NCBI GenBank assembly: GCA_022432975.1
Contig: CM039508.1
Coordinates: 13,982,954 to 14,046,953 of the forward strand
DNA from: Begonia masoniana
Taxonomy: Eukaryota > Streptophyta > Magnoliopsida > Cucurbitales > Begoniaceae
Length of the DNA stretch: 64,000 nt
Reading direction: 5' to 3'
The position numbers were made by a program, and so were the translations under genes. This document shows positions 48,800 to 61,474 of the stretch, in pieces (position 1 is the stretch's first letter; the number at the start of each line of letters is the position of its first letter). Below the pieces are notes generated by a model, which did not search any database, was not told the origin of the DNA, and saw only the letters and a program-made list of their open reading frames with translations.

Positions 48800-50391
48800 C
48801 AAAACCTTGAATATGAAATGGATAACTTAGTTTCTAACTACAAGTCATGTAACACTCAACCTCATTTGCTTAATTCGTTCAACTCTTTTGAACAAATCGA
48901 TTGAAGTGAAGTTTCTTATGCTTCATCAAGCGCATTACTAAGTCTTAATTTCGGCAGTCCAGCAGGTTGTGGGTCCTCAATACACGTCGTTCTCATCACT
49001 TCAAATTAAAACCTTGAATGTGAAATGGATAATTTAGGTTCTAACCAATAGTCATGTAACACTCAACCTCATTTGCTTGATACATTCAACTCTTTTTGAA
49101 CAAATCGATTAAAGTGAAGTTTCTATTGCTTCATCAAGCGCATTACTAAGTCTTAGTTTCGCGTCCGTGAAGGTTGTTGGGTCCTAAATACTCGTCGTTC
49201 TCATCACTTCAAGTTAAAACCTTGAATGTGAAATGGATAACTTATGTTCTGATCACAAGTTATGTAACACTCAACCTCATTTGCTTGCTACGTTCAACTC
49301 TTTTGGAACAAATCGATTGAAGTGTCGTTTCTAATGCTTCATCAAGCGCATTACTAAGTTTTAGTTTCGCGTCTATGAAGTTTGTTGGTTCCTCAATACA
49401 CGTTGTTCTCATCACTTCAAGTTAAAACCTTGAATGTGAAATGGATAACTTATGTTCTAACCAATAGTCATGTAACACTCAACCTAATTTGATTGAAGTG
49501 AAGTTTCTTATGCTTCATCAAGCGCATTACTACGTCTTAGTTTCGCATCAATGAAGGTAGTTGGGTCCTCAATACACGTCGTTCTCATCAATTCAAGTTA
49601 AAGCCTTGAATGTTAAATAGATAACTTAGGTTCTAACCACAAGTCAAGTAACACTCAACCTCATTTGCTTGCTACGCTCAACTCTTTTGGAACAAATCGA
49701 TTGAAGTGAAGTTTCTTATGCTTCATCAAGCGCATTACTTAAGTCTTAGTTTCGCGTCCATGAAGGTTGTTGGGCACTCAATACACGTCGTTCTCATCAC
49801 TTTAAGTTAAAACCTTGAATGTGAAATGGATAACTTAGGTTCTAACCACAAGTCATGTAACACTCAACCTCATTTGCTTTATTCGTTCAACTCTTTTGGA
49901 ACAAATCGATTGAAGAGAAGTTTTTATGCTCATCAAGCGCATTACTAAGTCTTAATTACCCGTCCGTGAAGGTTGTTGGGTCCTCAATACACGTCGTTCT
50001 CATCACTTCAAGTTAAAAACCTGAATGTGAAAAGGATATCTTAGGTTCTAACCACAAGTCATGTAACACTCAACCTCATTTGCTTGATACGATCGAACTC
50101 TTTTGGAACAAATCGATTGAAAGTAAAGCTTCTAATGTTTCATCAAGCGCATTACTAAGTCTTAGTTTCGCGTCCATGAAGGTTGTTGGTCCTAAATACT
50201 CGTCGTCCTCATCACTTCAAGTTAAAACCTTGAATGTGAAATGGATAACTTAGTTCTAACCACAAGTCATGTAACACTCAACCTAATTTGCTTGCTACGT
50301 TCAACTCTTTTGGAACAAATCGCTTGAAGTGAAGTTTCTTATGCTTCATCAAGCGCATTACTAAGTCGTAATTACGCGTCCATGAAGGTTG
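48800..50391 (+). repeat. Satellite type B, about 7-8 monomers
   Basis: Type B words (ggaacaaatcgattgaagtg, catcaagcgcatt) with a local variant tttcgcgtcc in place of ttacgcgtcc. One monomer is shortened near 49490. Minor odd stretch ttcggcagtccagcagg at about 48951. Confidence 0.9.
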
Positions 50392-51876
50392 TTGGTTCCT
50401 AAATACTATTCGTTCTCATCACTTCAAGTTAAAACCTTGAATTGAAATGGATAACTTCGGTATAACTACAAGTCATGTAAAACTCAACCTCATTTGCTTA
50501 ATTCGTTAAACTCTTTGGAACAAATCGATTGAAGGTGCAGTTTATTAGCGTCATAAAGCGCATTACTAGTTTATTTCGCGTCCGAAGGTTTGATGGGTCT
50601 TAATACACGTCGTTCTATCACTTCAAATTAAACCTTGCAATGTGAAATGGATAATTAGGTTCTAACCAAAGTCAGGTAACACTCAACATATTTGCTTGAT
50701 ACATCAACCTCTTTTGAACAAAATCGAATTAAAGTGAAGTTTATAATGGCTTCATCAAACGCATTATAAGTCATAGTTTCGCGTCCGTGAAGATTGTTGA
50801 GTCCTAAAAATACGCGTTCGTTCTCATCACTTCAAGTGAAACTTGAACTGTGAAATGGATAACTTTGTTCCTGATCACAAGTTTTTAGGAACACAACCTC
50901 AGTTGCTTGTAGTTCAACTCTTTTGGAACAAATCGATTGAGTGCGTTTCTAATGCTTCATCAAGCGCATTATAAGTTTAGTCGCGTCTATGGTTTGTTGG
51001 GTCTCAATACACGTGTTCCATCACTTCAAGTTAAAACCTTGAAGTGAAATGGATAACTTAGGTCTAACCACAAGTCATTGTTAACATCAACTAATTTGCT
51101 GTACGTCAACTCTTTTAGAACATAATCGACTTCAAGTGAAGTTTTCTTATGCTTAATCAAGCGCATCATTACACGTCTGGTTTCGCAGCAATGAAGGTTA
51201 GTTTGGTCCTCATACACGTCATCTCATCAATTCAAGTAAAAGCCTTGAATGTTAAACAGATTAACTAGGTTCAACCACAAGGTTCAAGTAACACTCACCT
51301 CATTGCTTGCTACGCTCCACATAGGTTTGGAACAAATCGATTGACGTGAAAGTTTCTTATGTATCCAGCGCATTACTTACGTCGGAGTTTCGGTCCAGGA
51401 AGGTGTGGGGCAATCAATACCGTCGTTTCCTCACTTAAGTTAAAACCTTGAATGTGAAGATGGAATAACTTAGGTTCTAAACACAAGTCATGTAACACGA
51501 ACACTCATTTGCTTGAAGTTCAACCTTTTGGTAACAAATCATTGAAGGAAGTTTAGTGCTTCATCAAGGCAACTAGTCTTAGTTTCGCGTCCATGAAGGT
51601 CGTTGGGTCCTAAATACACGGCGTTTCATCACTTCAAGTTAAAGCCGGAATGTGAAATGGATTACACGTAGCTTCTAACCACGAGTAATGTACACTCAAC
51701 CTAAACTTTGCTGGTACGATTAAGTCTTTTGGAACAAATCGAGTTGAAGTGAAGTTTCTAAGGCTCATCAAGCGCACTTATAAGTCGTAGTTTAGCGCCA
51801 TAAGTTTGGGGGGTCCTCAATCCACGTCGTTCCATCACTTCAATTCAAAGCCCGAATGTTGAATGGATAACTTATG
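50392..51876 (+). repeat. Satellite type B, noisy repeat of 48800-50391
   Basis: Variant order matches the preceding block at an offset of about 1620 bp: tctgatcacaagt (49248) and cctgatcacaagt (50869); gccttgaatgttaaa (49602) and gccttgaatgttaaa (51242); tgcttgctacgctc (49667) and tgcttgctacgctc (51306). The second copy is full of one-base gaps and insertions. Confidence 0.85.
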
Positions 51877-51935
51877 TGATGCGAACCTCGGATCGACCGG
51901 ACCCGGGACCAGAACAACAACGCGGAAAATTGAAA
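51877..51935 (-). mobile_element. LTR terminal scrap
   Basis: Begins TGATGCGAACC at a break in the satellite and continues to aacaacaacgcgg. This matches the inner terminal part of the E3-type LTR (tgatgagaacc ... caacaacgcgg). Only about 60 bp can be assigned. Confidence 0.55.
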
Positions 51936-52469
51936 AAAAAAAAATACGTGTTTTATTTATGTTTTTCATGATGTTGGGGTTTTAATGAGTTGGGTAGCCT
52001 AGGCTGATTCTATTAGTGTACGTTAGGGTCATTTATGAATTTAGTTATACGCAATAGCACGTTTATGGACTGTTTTGATGTATGTTAAGCGTTGCTTCTC
52101 ATGATCTGTTTCTTGAAAAGTGCATATGAAGGTTTTACAAGATGTTTTATGAAAAGTAAGAAACTGCAGAAAACAAAGTATAGGTTCTCACTTTGCGCAA
52201 AGAGCACGTTTCTCATGAGCAAAGATTTTGTGTCTCAAGAGTTATGGCCAAAAGGGTGTTCCATGGCGGCAAGGTCAATTGAGTAAGTAAGAAAACGAAA
52301 AAGAAATGTTTACGAAAAGTCATGCTTAGTATTTGTATATGTAGTGCACTCCTACCAGCGTTAGATATGTTATTTTCATATGATGTAGGTGAGGAAGAGC
52401 AGCACGTAACGATTCCTGAGCACGCTAGGATTACAGGGGCGGTTGGAGGAGGACAACCATGGCGGCAAC
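51936..52469. other. Unassigned sequence before the gap
   Basis: About 530 bp unlike satellite or the other LTRs. A start/stop frame at 52092-52286 and another at 52322 look like chance. The stretch gagcacgctaggattacagg next to the gap has the feel of the downstream part of another long LTR, which I cannot confirm. Confidence 0.4.
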
Positions 52470-52569
52470 NNNNNNNNNNNNNNNNNNNNNNNNNNNNNNN
52501 NNNNNNNNNNNNNNNNNNNNNNNNNNNNNNNNNNNNNNNNNNNNNNNNNNNNNNNNNNNNNNNNNNNNN
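52470..52569. other. Scaffold gap (100 N)
   Basis: Exactly 100 N, a placeholder length for a gap of unknown size. Satellite orientation flips from plus to minus across it, so contig order or orientation here is not supported by sequence. Confidence 0.98.
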
Positions 52570-55500
52570 TTACAAGACTTGTGGTTAGAACCTAATTATG
52601 CATTTCACATTCAAGGTTTTAACTTGAAGTGACGAGAACGACGTGTATTGAGTACCCAATAACCTTCATGGACGAGTAATTCAGACTTAGTAATGCGTTG
52701 ATGAAGTATAAGAAACTTTACTTCAATCGATTTGCTCCAAAAGAGCTGAACGTATCAAGCAAATGAGGTGAGTGTTACATGACTGTGGTTAAACCTAAGT
52801 TATGCATTTCGAATTCAAGGTTTTAACTTGAAGTGACGAGAACGACGTGTATTGAGTACTTAACAACCTTCATGGACGAGTAATTCAGACTTAGTAATGC
52901 GTTTGATGAAGTATAAGAACTTACTTCAATGGATTTGCTCCAAAAGAGCTGAACGTATCAGCAAATGAGGTTAGTGTTATATGACTTTGTGTTAAAACAT
53001 ACGTTATGCCATTTCACATCCATGTTTTACTTGACTGATGAGAACGACGTGTATTGAGGACAAAATAACCTTCATGAACGAGTAATTAAGACTTAGTAAT
53101 GCGTTTGATGAAGTAAAAGAAACTTTAATTCAATCAATTTGCTCCAAAAGCGCTGTACGTATCAAGCAAATGAGGTTGAGTGTTACATGACTTGTGGTTA
53201 GAACCTAAGTTATCCATTTCACATTCGAGGTTTTTACTTGAAGTGATGAGAACGACGTATATTGAGGACCCAGTAAACTTCAGGGACGAGTAATTAAGAC
53301 TTAGTAATGCGTTTGATGAAGTATAAGAAACTTTACTTCAATTTATTTGCTCCAAAAGAGCTGAAAGTATCAAGCAAATGAGGTTGAGTGTTACATGACT
53401 TGTGGTTAGAACCTAAGTTATGCATTTCACATTCAAGGTTTTAACTTGAAGTGACGAGAACGACATGTATTGAGTACCCAATAGCCTTCATGGACGAGTA
53501 ATTCAGACTTAGTAATGCGTTTGATGAAGTATAAGAAACTTTACTTCAATCGAGTTGCTCCAAAAGAGCTGAACCTATCAAGCAAATGAAGTTGAGTGTG
53601 ATGTGACTTGTGGTTAGAACCTAAGTTATGCATTTCACATTCAAGGTTTTAACTTTATATGATGAGAACGACGTGTATTGAGGACCCAATAAACTTCGTG
53701 GACGAGTAATTAAGACTTAGTAATGCATTTGATGAAGTATAAGAAAATTTACTTGAATCGATTTGCTCCAAATGAGCTGAACGTATCAAGCAAATGTGGC
53801 TGAGTGTTACATGACTTGTGGTTAGAACCTAAGTTATGCATTTCACATTCAAGGTTTTAACTTGAAGTGACAAGAACGACGTGTATTGAGTACTTAACAA
53901 CATTCATGGACGAGTAATTAAGACTTAGTAATGCGTTTGATGAAGTATAAGAAACTTTACTTCAATCGATTTGCTCTAAAAGAGCTGAACGTATCAAGCA
54001 AATGAGGTTGAGTGTTACATGACTTGTGGTTAGAACCTAAGTTATCCATTTCACATTCAAGGTTTTAACTTGAAGTGACGAGAACGATGTGTATTGAGGA
54101 CACAATAACCTTCATGGACCAATAATTAAGACTTAGTAATGCGATTGATGAAGTATAAGAAACTTTACTTCAATCGATTTGCTCCAAAAGAGCTGAACGT
54201 ATCAAGCAAATAAGGTTGAGTGTTACATGACTTGTGGTTAGAACCTAAGTTATGCATTTCACATTCAAGGTTTTAACTTGAAGTGACGAAAACGACGTGT
54301 ATTGAGTACCCAATAACATTCATGGACAAGTAATTCAGACTTAGTAATGCGTTTGATGAAGTATAAAAAACTTTACTTCAATCGATTCACTCCAAAAGAG
54401 CTGAACGTATCAAGCAAATGAGGTTGAGTGCTACATAACTTGTGGTTAGAACCTAAGTTATCCATTTCACATTCAAGGTTTTTACTTCAAGTGATGAGAA
54501 CGACGTGTATTGAGGACCCAATAACCTTCATGGCCGAGTAATTAAGACTCAGTAAGGCATTTGATGAAGTATAAGAAACTTTACTTCAATCGATTTGCTC
54601 CAAAAGTGCCTAAACGTATCAAGAAAATGAGGTTGAGTGTTACATTACTTGTGGTTAGAACCTAAGTTATCCATTTCACATTTAAGGTTTTTACTTGAAG
54701 TGATGGGAACGACGTGTATTGAATACCCAATAATCTTCATGGACGAGTAATTAAGACTTAGTTATGCGTTGATGAAGTATAAGAAACTTTACTTCAATCG
54801 ATTTGCTACAAAAGAGCTGAACGTATCAAGCAAATGAGGTTGAGTGTTACATGAGTTGTGGTTAGAACCTAAGTTATCCATTTCACATTCAAGGTTTTAC
54901 TTGAAGTGATGAGAACGACGTGTATTGAGGACCCACTAACCTTCATGGACGAGTAATTAAGACTTAGTAATGCGTTTGATGAAGTATAAGAAATTTACTT
55001 CAATCGATTTGTTCCAAAGTGTTGAACGTATCAAGCAACTGAGGTTGAGTGTTACATGACTTGTGGTTAGAACCTAAGTTATCCATTTCACATTCAAGGT
55101 TTTTACTTGAAGTGATGAGAACGACGTGTATTGTGGACCTAATAACCTTCATAGACGAGTAATTAAGACTTAGTAATGCGTTTGATGAAGTATAGAAACT
55201 TTACTTCAATCGATTTGCTCCAAAAGTGCTGAACGTATCAAGAAAATGAGGTTGAGTGTTACATTACTTGTTGTTAGAACCTAAGTTATCCATTTCACAT
55301 TTAAGGTTTTTACTTGAAGTGATGGGAACGACGTGTATTGAGGACCCAATAATCTTCATGGACGAGTAATTAAGACTTAGTTATGCGTTTGATGAAGTAT
55401 AAGAAACTTTACTTCAATCGATTTGCTACAAAAGAGCTGAACGTATCAAGCAAATGAGGTTGAGTGTTACATGACTTGTGGTTAGAACCTAAGTTATCCA

Positions 55501-55611
55501 TTTCACATTCAAGGTTTTTACTTAAAGTGATGAGAATGACGTGTATTGAGGACCCAATAACCTTCATGGACGAGTAATTAAGACTTAGTAATGCGTTTGA
55601 TGAAGTATAAG
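52570..55611 (-). repeat. Satellite type A, about 15 monomers, reverse orientation
   Basis: Reverse complement of the array at 16841-21310, matched by private variants in order (gaattcgaa at 52805 with 21065; gtgtgatgtgact at 53597 with 20305; gtgctacat at 54430 with 19485; caagaaaatgagg at 55237 with 17206). It is much cleaner than the left copy and lacks about seven of its monomers. Confidence 0.94.
55607..55611 (-). repeat. E2-right target site duplication (3' side)
   Basis: ATAAG in plus reading (CTTAT on the element strand), matching 62210-62214. Confidence 0.9.
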
Positions 55612-56346
55612 TGATGCAAACCTCAACAAACGTGTTGTGAGACCCAACGTCAATAGATGGAATCAACTTCAGGATCGCCCAATAGTAGTTTCAAAGTTTA
55701 GGACTACTGACCCCGTGGTTATATGACAACCAGAAACTAATAGTATCAAAAAAGGAATATTGACCCCGTTGTTATGGAAGAGCAAGAAACCAATATTATA
55801 AGGGTTGGAAATCAAGTGGTTGCACTTGAAATTTCCGCAAGTTCTACAGAAGAACAGCTTGGAGGAAATTCTCACAAGATAAATCTCATTCTTGTGTATC
55901 TTACAATGAAGAACTCCCAAGTATTTATAGGCTTACAAGAATAGTCTAGAATAGGCATTAAATAGCCTTGAAAAGATGAGAAAGAACATTGCTACTAATA
56001 TAGTCTAGGTTCAGCCTTCTTTGGAAACCATCAAAACACCCTTTGGCCTTCTCTATGACAATATTAAATGCCTAGTGGATGTCACTTCGAAATTACTCCT
56101 TCTAGAGCCTTCTTTGCTGAATTGGTGATCATTTGGGCCTAATCAAACTTCATTTGTATTTGTAACACATTAATAACTTTAAAGCCTATTTCTTCCAGTG
56201 GTCTTGGTTCTTGAAATAAGTTATTTTGGACTTCTTCTTGAAGTTTCTTGGCCCGAGCTCTAGTGATAGGTCCATTTGGTATTTTCAATTCCATTAAGTA
56301 TTCTTCTTGGTCCAATTCTTCTTCAATGCCATCCTTGCCCACATCA
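55612..56346 (-). repeat. E2-right 3' LTR
   Basis: 735 bp. The inner 208 bp carry the end of the integrase frame. TATAAATA on the minus strand lies at 55922-55929. Confidence 0.94.
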
Positions 56347-57476
56347 TTCTCCCTCTCTTGAAAAGGATTCGTCCTCGAATCTGGACCTACATAGAAAGGA
56401 GAGAGGTCAGTTACATTAAAAGTAGCACTCACTTGATAATCAGCTGGTAGATCAATGATATAAGCATTATCATTAATCTTTTCCAAAACTTGGAATGGTC
56501 CATCTCCACGAGGATTGAGTTTACACTTTCTTTGTTGGGGAAAACGTTCTTTACGAAAATGAACACAAACCAAATCTCCTTGTTGAAAAGTGATGTGCTT
56601 TCTTCCTTTGTTTGCATGGGCAGCAGCTTGCTCATTCCGTTTGATGATATGCTGACGTGCGTCTTCATGAAGTTCCTTTACCAATTCTGTCTTCTTCTTC
56701 CCATCTAAGCCGATGGTCTCATTAATAGGCAATGGAAGTAAATCCAATGGAGTTAACGGATTAAAACCATAAACAATTTCAAAAGGAGAATAAGAAGTAG
56801 AAGAATGCATTGTTCTATTCTAAGCAAACTCAATAAAAGGAATACAATCTTCCCATGATTTTAAATGGTTCTTTATTACTGCTCGTAAAAGAATTCCCAG
56901 GGTCTTGTTTACTACCTCGGTTTGTCCATCGGTTTGTGGGTGACAAGTAGTAGAAAATAGCAAAATTGTCCATAACTTACCCCACAGAACTCGCCAAAAA
57001 TGGCTAAGAAACTTAGCGTCTCGATCACTCACTATTGTTTTTGGAACACCATGAAGACGAACTACTTCTTTAAAGAATAACTGAGCTATATGAGTGGCAT
57101 CATCTGTTTTATTACATGGGATAATATGTGCCATCTTTGAAAATCTATCCACCACAACAAAAATTGAATCTTTCCCATTCTTAGTTCTTGGTAACCCTAA
57201 CACAAAATCCATAGAAACATCAATCCAAGGATGACAAGGAACAGGTAAAGCCTGGTACAATCCATGAGGTTTTACTCTAGATTTGGCTTTTCTACAAGTT
57301 ATGCATCTATTGCAGATTCTCTTTACATCCCTCTTCATATGTGGCCAAAAGAAATGTTCTTTCAAAATTTCTAAGGTCTTAAGAATCCCAAAATGTCCCA
57401 TAAGACCCCCTCCATGTGACTCTCGAACAAGCAATTCACGCAAAGAACATTGTGGAATGCAAAGTCTATTTTCTCA
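56139..57476 (-). pseudogene. pol: E2-right integrase with LTR-encoded tail
   Basis: Zinc-binding part: [12 protein letters not shown] and [11 protein letters not shown]. Catalytic core: [20 protein letters not shown] and [10 protein letters not shown]. Conserved C-terminal blocks: [31 protein letters not shown] and SATFNVTDLSPFYVG. The frame runs through the polypurine tract into the 3' LTR and ends 69 codons inside it with NGPITRARAKKLQEEVQ and a hydrophobic end, VINVLQIQMKFD. TAG at 56820-56822 is the only stop inside; TGA at 57474-57476 separates it from RNase H in the same frame. No chromodomain is seen. Confidence 0.9.
56347..56359 (-). promoter_or_regulatory. E2-right polypurine tract
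   Basis: Minus-strand AAGAGAGGGAGAA abutting the 3' LTR. Confidence 0.82.
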
Positions 57477-59099
57477 AAACAAATATCCTTCTTGTTTGTA
57501 AAATTTTTCAAAAGGTTTTGTTTCTATGGCTTCAAACCAAGTTGAAAAATCAGGATCTTTTGGATATAATTCTTTGATGTGCTCAAAACCCAAAAATTTA
57601 GTGGAAAGGGTAGAAAGAAGAACATACCTTCGAGATAAAGCATCAGCTACAATATTGTCTTTACCTTGTTTGTATTGGATGGTATATGGAAACATTTCAA
57701 TAAATTCAATCCAGCGAGCATGTCGTCGATTCAACTTACCTTGACCTTTTAAGTGCTTCAATGATTCATGGTCGGTATGAATGACAAATTCCTTAGACCA
57801 CAAATAATGTTGCCAAGTTTCCAGAGCTCTCACCAATGCATAAAGTTCTTTGTCATAGGTGGAGTAATTCAAAGCAGCTCCATTAAGTTTCTCACTGAAA
57901 TAGGCAATGGGTCTCTTGTCTTGCAAGAGTACGGCACCTATACCAATACCAGAAGCATCACATTCGATTTCAAAGGTTTTGGAAAAATCTAGTAAGAGAA
58001 GTAAAGGAGCAGTACTTAACTTTTCTTTTAAGGTGTTGAAAGCCTTTTCTTGTGAATCACCCCATTTGAACCCAACACTTTTCTTGATAATTTCCGTCAA
58101 TGGAGCAGCAATGGTGCTAAAGTTTGGAACAAACCTTCGATAGAATCCAGCCAAACCATGGAAACTTCTAACTTCAGTGATGTTAGTGGGCGTGGGCCAA
58201 TCTTTGATAGCCTTAACTTTCTCTTCATCTACTTCTACACCTTTGGAACTTACAACAAAACCAAGAAACTCAACCTTGTCTTTGCAAAAGCTGCACTTTT
58301 TAGAGTTAGCAAACAACTTTTCATGTTTCAAAACATTAAGCACGCATCTCAGGTGTTCAATATGTTCATTCAAGTGTTTGATGTAAACTAGAATATCATC
58401 AAAATAAATAACAACAAATTTTCCAATGTAAGCACGCAAAACATGATTCATTAAACGCATAAAAGTACTTGGTGCGTTAGTCAACCCGAAAGACATTACT
58501 AGCCACTCATACAAACCATGTTTTGTTTTGAAAGCAGTTTTCCATTCATCACCTTCTTGCATACGAATTTGATGATAACCACTTTTTAAATCAATCCTTG
58601 AAAAGATAATGGAACCATGCAATTCATCTAACATGTCATCTAATCGAGGTATGGGATGTCGATACTTTACCGTGATTTTATTGATTGCTCGGCAATCGAC
58701 GCACATTCTCCAAGTTCTATCTTTCTTGGGAACCAACAAGACAGGAACCGCACATGGACTCATGCTTTCTCGAACATGTCCTTTGGCTAGCAGCTCTTCA
58801 ACTTGCCTTTGAAGTTCCTTTGTTTCTTCTGGATTACTTCGATAGGCGGGTCGATTAGGAATGGTAGCTCCTGGAATGAAATCAATTCGATGCTCAATGC
58901 CTCTTATTGGTGGCAATCCTGGTGGCGTTTCCTCAGGAAACACATCTTCAAATTCCTGTAAAAGAGCAACTGCTACAGTAGGCAAAGGATTGTCAGGATT
59001 AGTTGTTAAGAAATAAGCCTCTTTGTACAAGATCAACATCATTGTTTTTTCTGATTTGAATGCACTCTTAATCTCTCTCTCTTTTGCAAGGAAATTCAC
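57477..59099 (-). pseudogene. pol: E2-right reverse transcriptase and RNase H
   Basis: One open frame of 541 codons. The RT lead-in reads [14 protein letters not shown] and [13 protein letters not shown]. Fingers and palm show [49 protein letters not shown] and the catalytic YFDD at 58395-58406. RNase H follows with [41 protein letters not shown] and [10 protein letters not shown]. All expected acidic catalytic residues that I can place are present. It is the only complete RT-RNase H frame in the window. It ends at the TGA 57474. Confidence 0.93.
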
Positions 59100-59640
59100 T
59101 GCCTTTTTTTCTTTTTCAAGTGAGACCTAACTCTTTTCACTCTTCTTCTCACATTTTCTCTCTTCTCTCTCACTTTCTTTTGAACTCTCATGCTCATTCT
59201 CACATTGTTTTGTATTAGCTGTGACAGATTTTTAATTTGGCATTGCTCTTCGAAAACTTGATGGGGTGGTAGCGGAGCTAGAGTAATACTTCGTCCATCC
59301 TTGGTAAAGCTGTACCGATTCTTGTATCCATCATGGGTGGTGCGTCTGTCAAATTGCCATGGTCTTCCAAGCAATATATTACTTGCTTGCATAGGAACAA
59401 CATCACAAAGAACTTCATCTGAATATTTGCCAATTGAAAATGAGACAAGAACCTGTTTTGTTACCTTCATTTCTCCACTTTCATTGAGCCATTAGAGACG
59501 ATATGGTCGAGGGTGTTTTAGAGTCTTTAATCCAAGCTTGTCCACCATCATCTTACTTGCAACATTCACACAACTTCCTCCATCTATGATTAAACCACAA
59601 ACCTTTTCTTTAACATGGCAGCGTGTATAGAAAATGTTTT
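59100..59640 (-). pseudogene. E2-right protease and linker
   Basis: Aspartic protease with GLIIDGGSCVNVAS, then TAA at 59492-59494, then MKVTKQVLVSFSIGKYSDEVL, SNILLGRPWQFDRR and a basic linker rich in Arg and Lys. Asp-Gly-Gly is at the active site as in E4. The frame changes between the linker and RT. Confidence 0.85.
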
Positions 59641-60895
59641 CACGTTGTTGACGGTCGTCATCTTCTATAGTTTGAACATGGAGGGTTCGAAGAACTACTA
59701 AGGCTTGGCCAACAACTGCATGTTCGGTATCACTAGCTTCTTCAAGTGGTGGCATAACTTCATTGTCACTTTCTTCTTCAGAAACAATATCCCCATTATT
59801 TAACAAAATTATAGTTCTTTTATTTGGGCATTGTGAAGAAATATGACCAATTCCATGACATTTAAAACACTTAATATCTCGATTTCTCTGGGTTGGGGTA
59901 TAACTCGTACCTTTTTCAACCAGCTTGGCCATCACTTTTTCATCTTTTGGCTTGGAAGTCGACTGCTCTTCTTGCCTTAGAGTAGAGTTCCATTTTGACT
60001 TCCCACTCAAAGAAGTAAAAGTTTCGTGCTTGGAGGTTGATCTTCCTCCTCTTTTGAGCTGCCTTTCAACCTTCATGGCCATGTGGACAACCTCTTCAAG
60101 TTCCACGTAGTGCTGCAATTCTACAATATTTGCAATTTCACGATTGAGACCACAAATGAACCGAGCCATGGTTGCTTCTCGATCTTCCTCAACATTGGCA
60201 CGAATCATGGATATTTCCATCTCCTTATGGTACTCCTCAACAGATTTTGAACCCTGTTTAAGGCTCTGCAATTTTAAGTGTAAATCTCTATAATAATGTG
60301 AAGGAACAAACCTTCGTCTCATGACAGCTTTCATGTCTTCCCAATTGTCGATTGGAATTTCTCTATTTCTTCGTTTGGTTAGCAGCACTTGGTCCCACCA
60401 AGCAATTGCGTAATCAGTGAAAGAAACAGCTGCAAGTTTAACTTTTTTTTCCTCCGAATAGTTATGGCAATCAAAAACAAGTTCAACCTTTCATTCCCAT
60501 TCAATGTAAATGTCCGGGTCATTTTTACCTTGAAATGATGGGATAGAGAGTTTAATCGCACCTGTTTTGTTGTCGGTAAAATTTCTTTCTCGGTATTGAC
60601 GTCTTTGTCTTGGCCTATGATCTCTTTCTCTTCTTATGGAGGCTACTTCGTCAAAATCCTCATACTCTTCTGCATAGTCGCCCATGGGATTAACTGCAGT
60701 AAAGAAGGGTCGTCTAGTTGGCTGTCTTTCTTGGGGCATGGCACCTTGTTGAATTTGATTAATTCGCTCATCACTACGATCCAATCGATCTCGAATCTCT
60801 TCAAATTGGACGTTCATCCTCTGGAATTGTTGCTGCATGGCTTGGATGACCAAATTGCTATCCATTGGCGTTGCTTCACCTTCTGTTTCAGACAT
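59641..60895 (-). pseudogene. gag: E2-right gag
   Basis: ATG at 60893-60895 (MSETEGEATPMD). Predicted helix LVIQAMQQQFQRMNVQFEEI, Arg-rich segment, IPSFQGKNDPDIYIEWE, then TGA at 60491-60493. It resumes in the same frame with [72 protein letters not shown], and the zinc knuckle CFKCHGIGHISSQC (about 59828-59871). A single stop disables it. Confidence 0.92.
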
Positions 60896-61459
60896 GTTGT
60901 AAAATCTGTGTAAAAGTGTAAGTAAAAAAAAAAAAAGGACCTCACCTCTCCCTCACGTGTATACACTCAAATATGGTTCTTGAGCACTCGTGTTTACTCA
61001 CATGGATTTCGGCTTTTATCCTCTAATAAGCTCACCAACTCTTGCCTTTTTCCACTCACTTTCCTCCTCAAAGTTGTTGAGAAAACTAAGCAAGGTAAAT
61101 ATCAAAGCAAAACAAATGAAAACCAACACACTTAAAATATAGATTTCTTAGTGAAGATGAAAAGCAATGGGATGCAAAATAAAGAAGGAATGGAAGAAAT
61201 ATGGTCACAATAAGATTGATACCACGGATTTTGAAACAAAAAAATATATATGATAACGGAATAAAGAAATTTCTTTTTCCTCTTTTCTTTTCTTCTTTTC
61301 TTTTTTTTTTCTTCTTTCTTTTTTTTTCTTTTTTTTTTTTATAAACTAGCAATGGGAGCAAGAACAAAGATATGAAATTATGGATCAACAACAAAGAGGA
61401 AATTGAAATAAAAATAATGGAAGCACTAGACGATAAAGAAAACCTCAATTGGATGTCTA
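60896..61459 (-). other. E2-right untranslated leader
   Basis: Non-coding. It contains the A/G-rich tract (61270-61350, pyrimidine-rich in plus reading) and ctcacgtgtatacactca before gag, as in E2-left and E4. Confidence 0.78.
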
Positions 61460-61472
61460 GGCTCTGATACCA
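61460..61472 (-). promoter_or_regulatory. E2-right primer binding site
   Basis: Minus-strand TGGTATCAGAGCC, two bases from the 5' LTR. Confidence 0.9.
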
Positions 61473-61474
61473 AA

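Noticed and set aside
52092..52588. Short frames at the gap
   Set aside because: Too short, one runs through N, and neither resembles a known protein.
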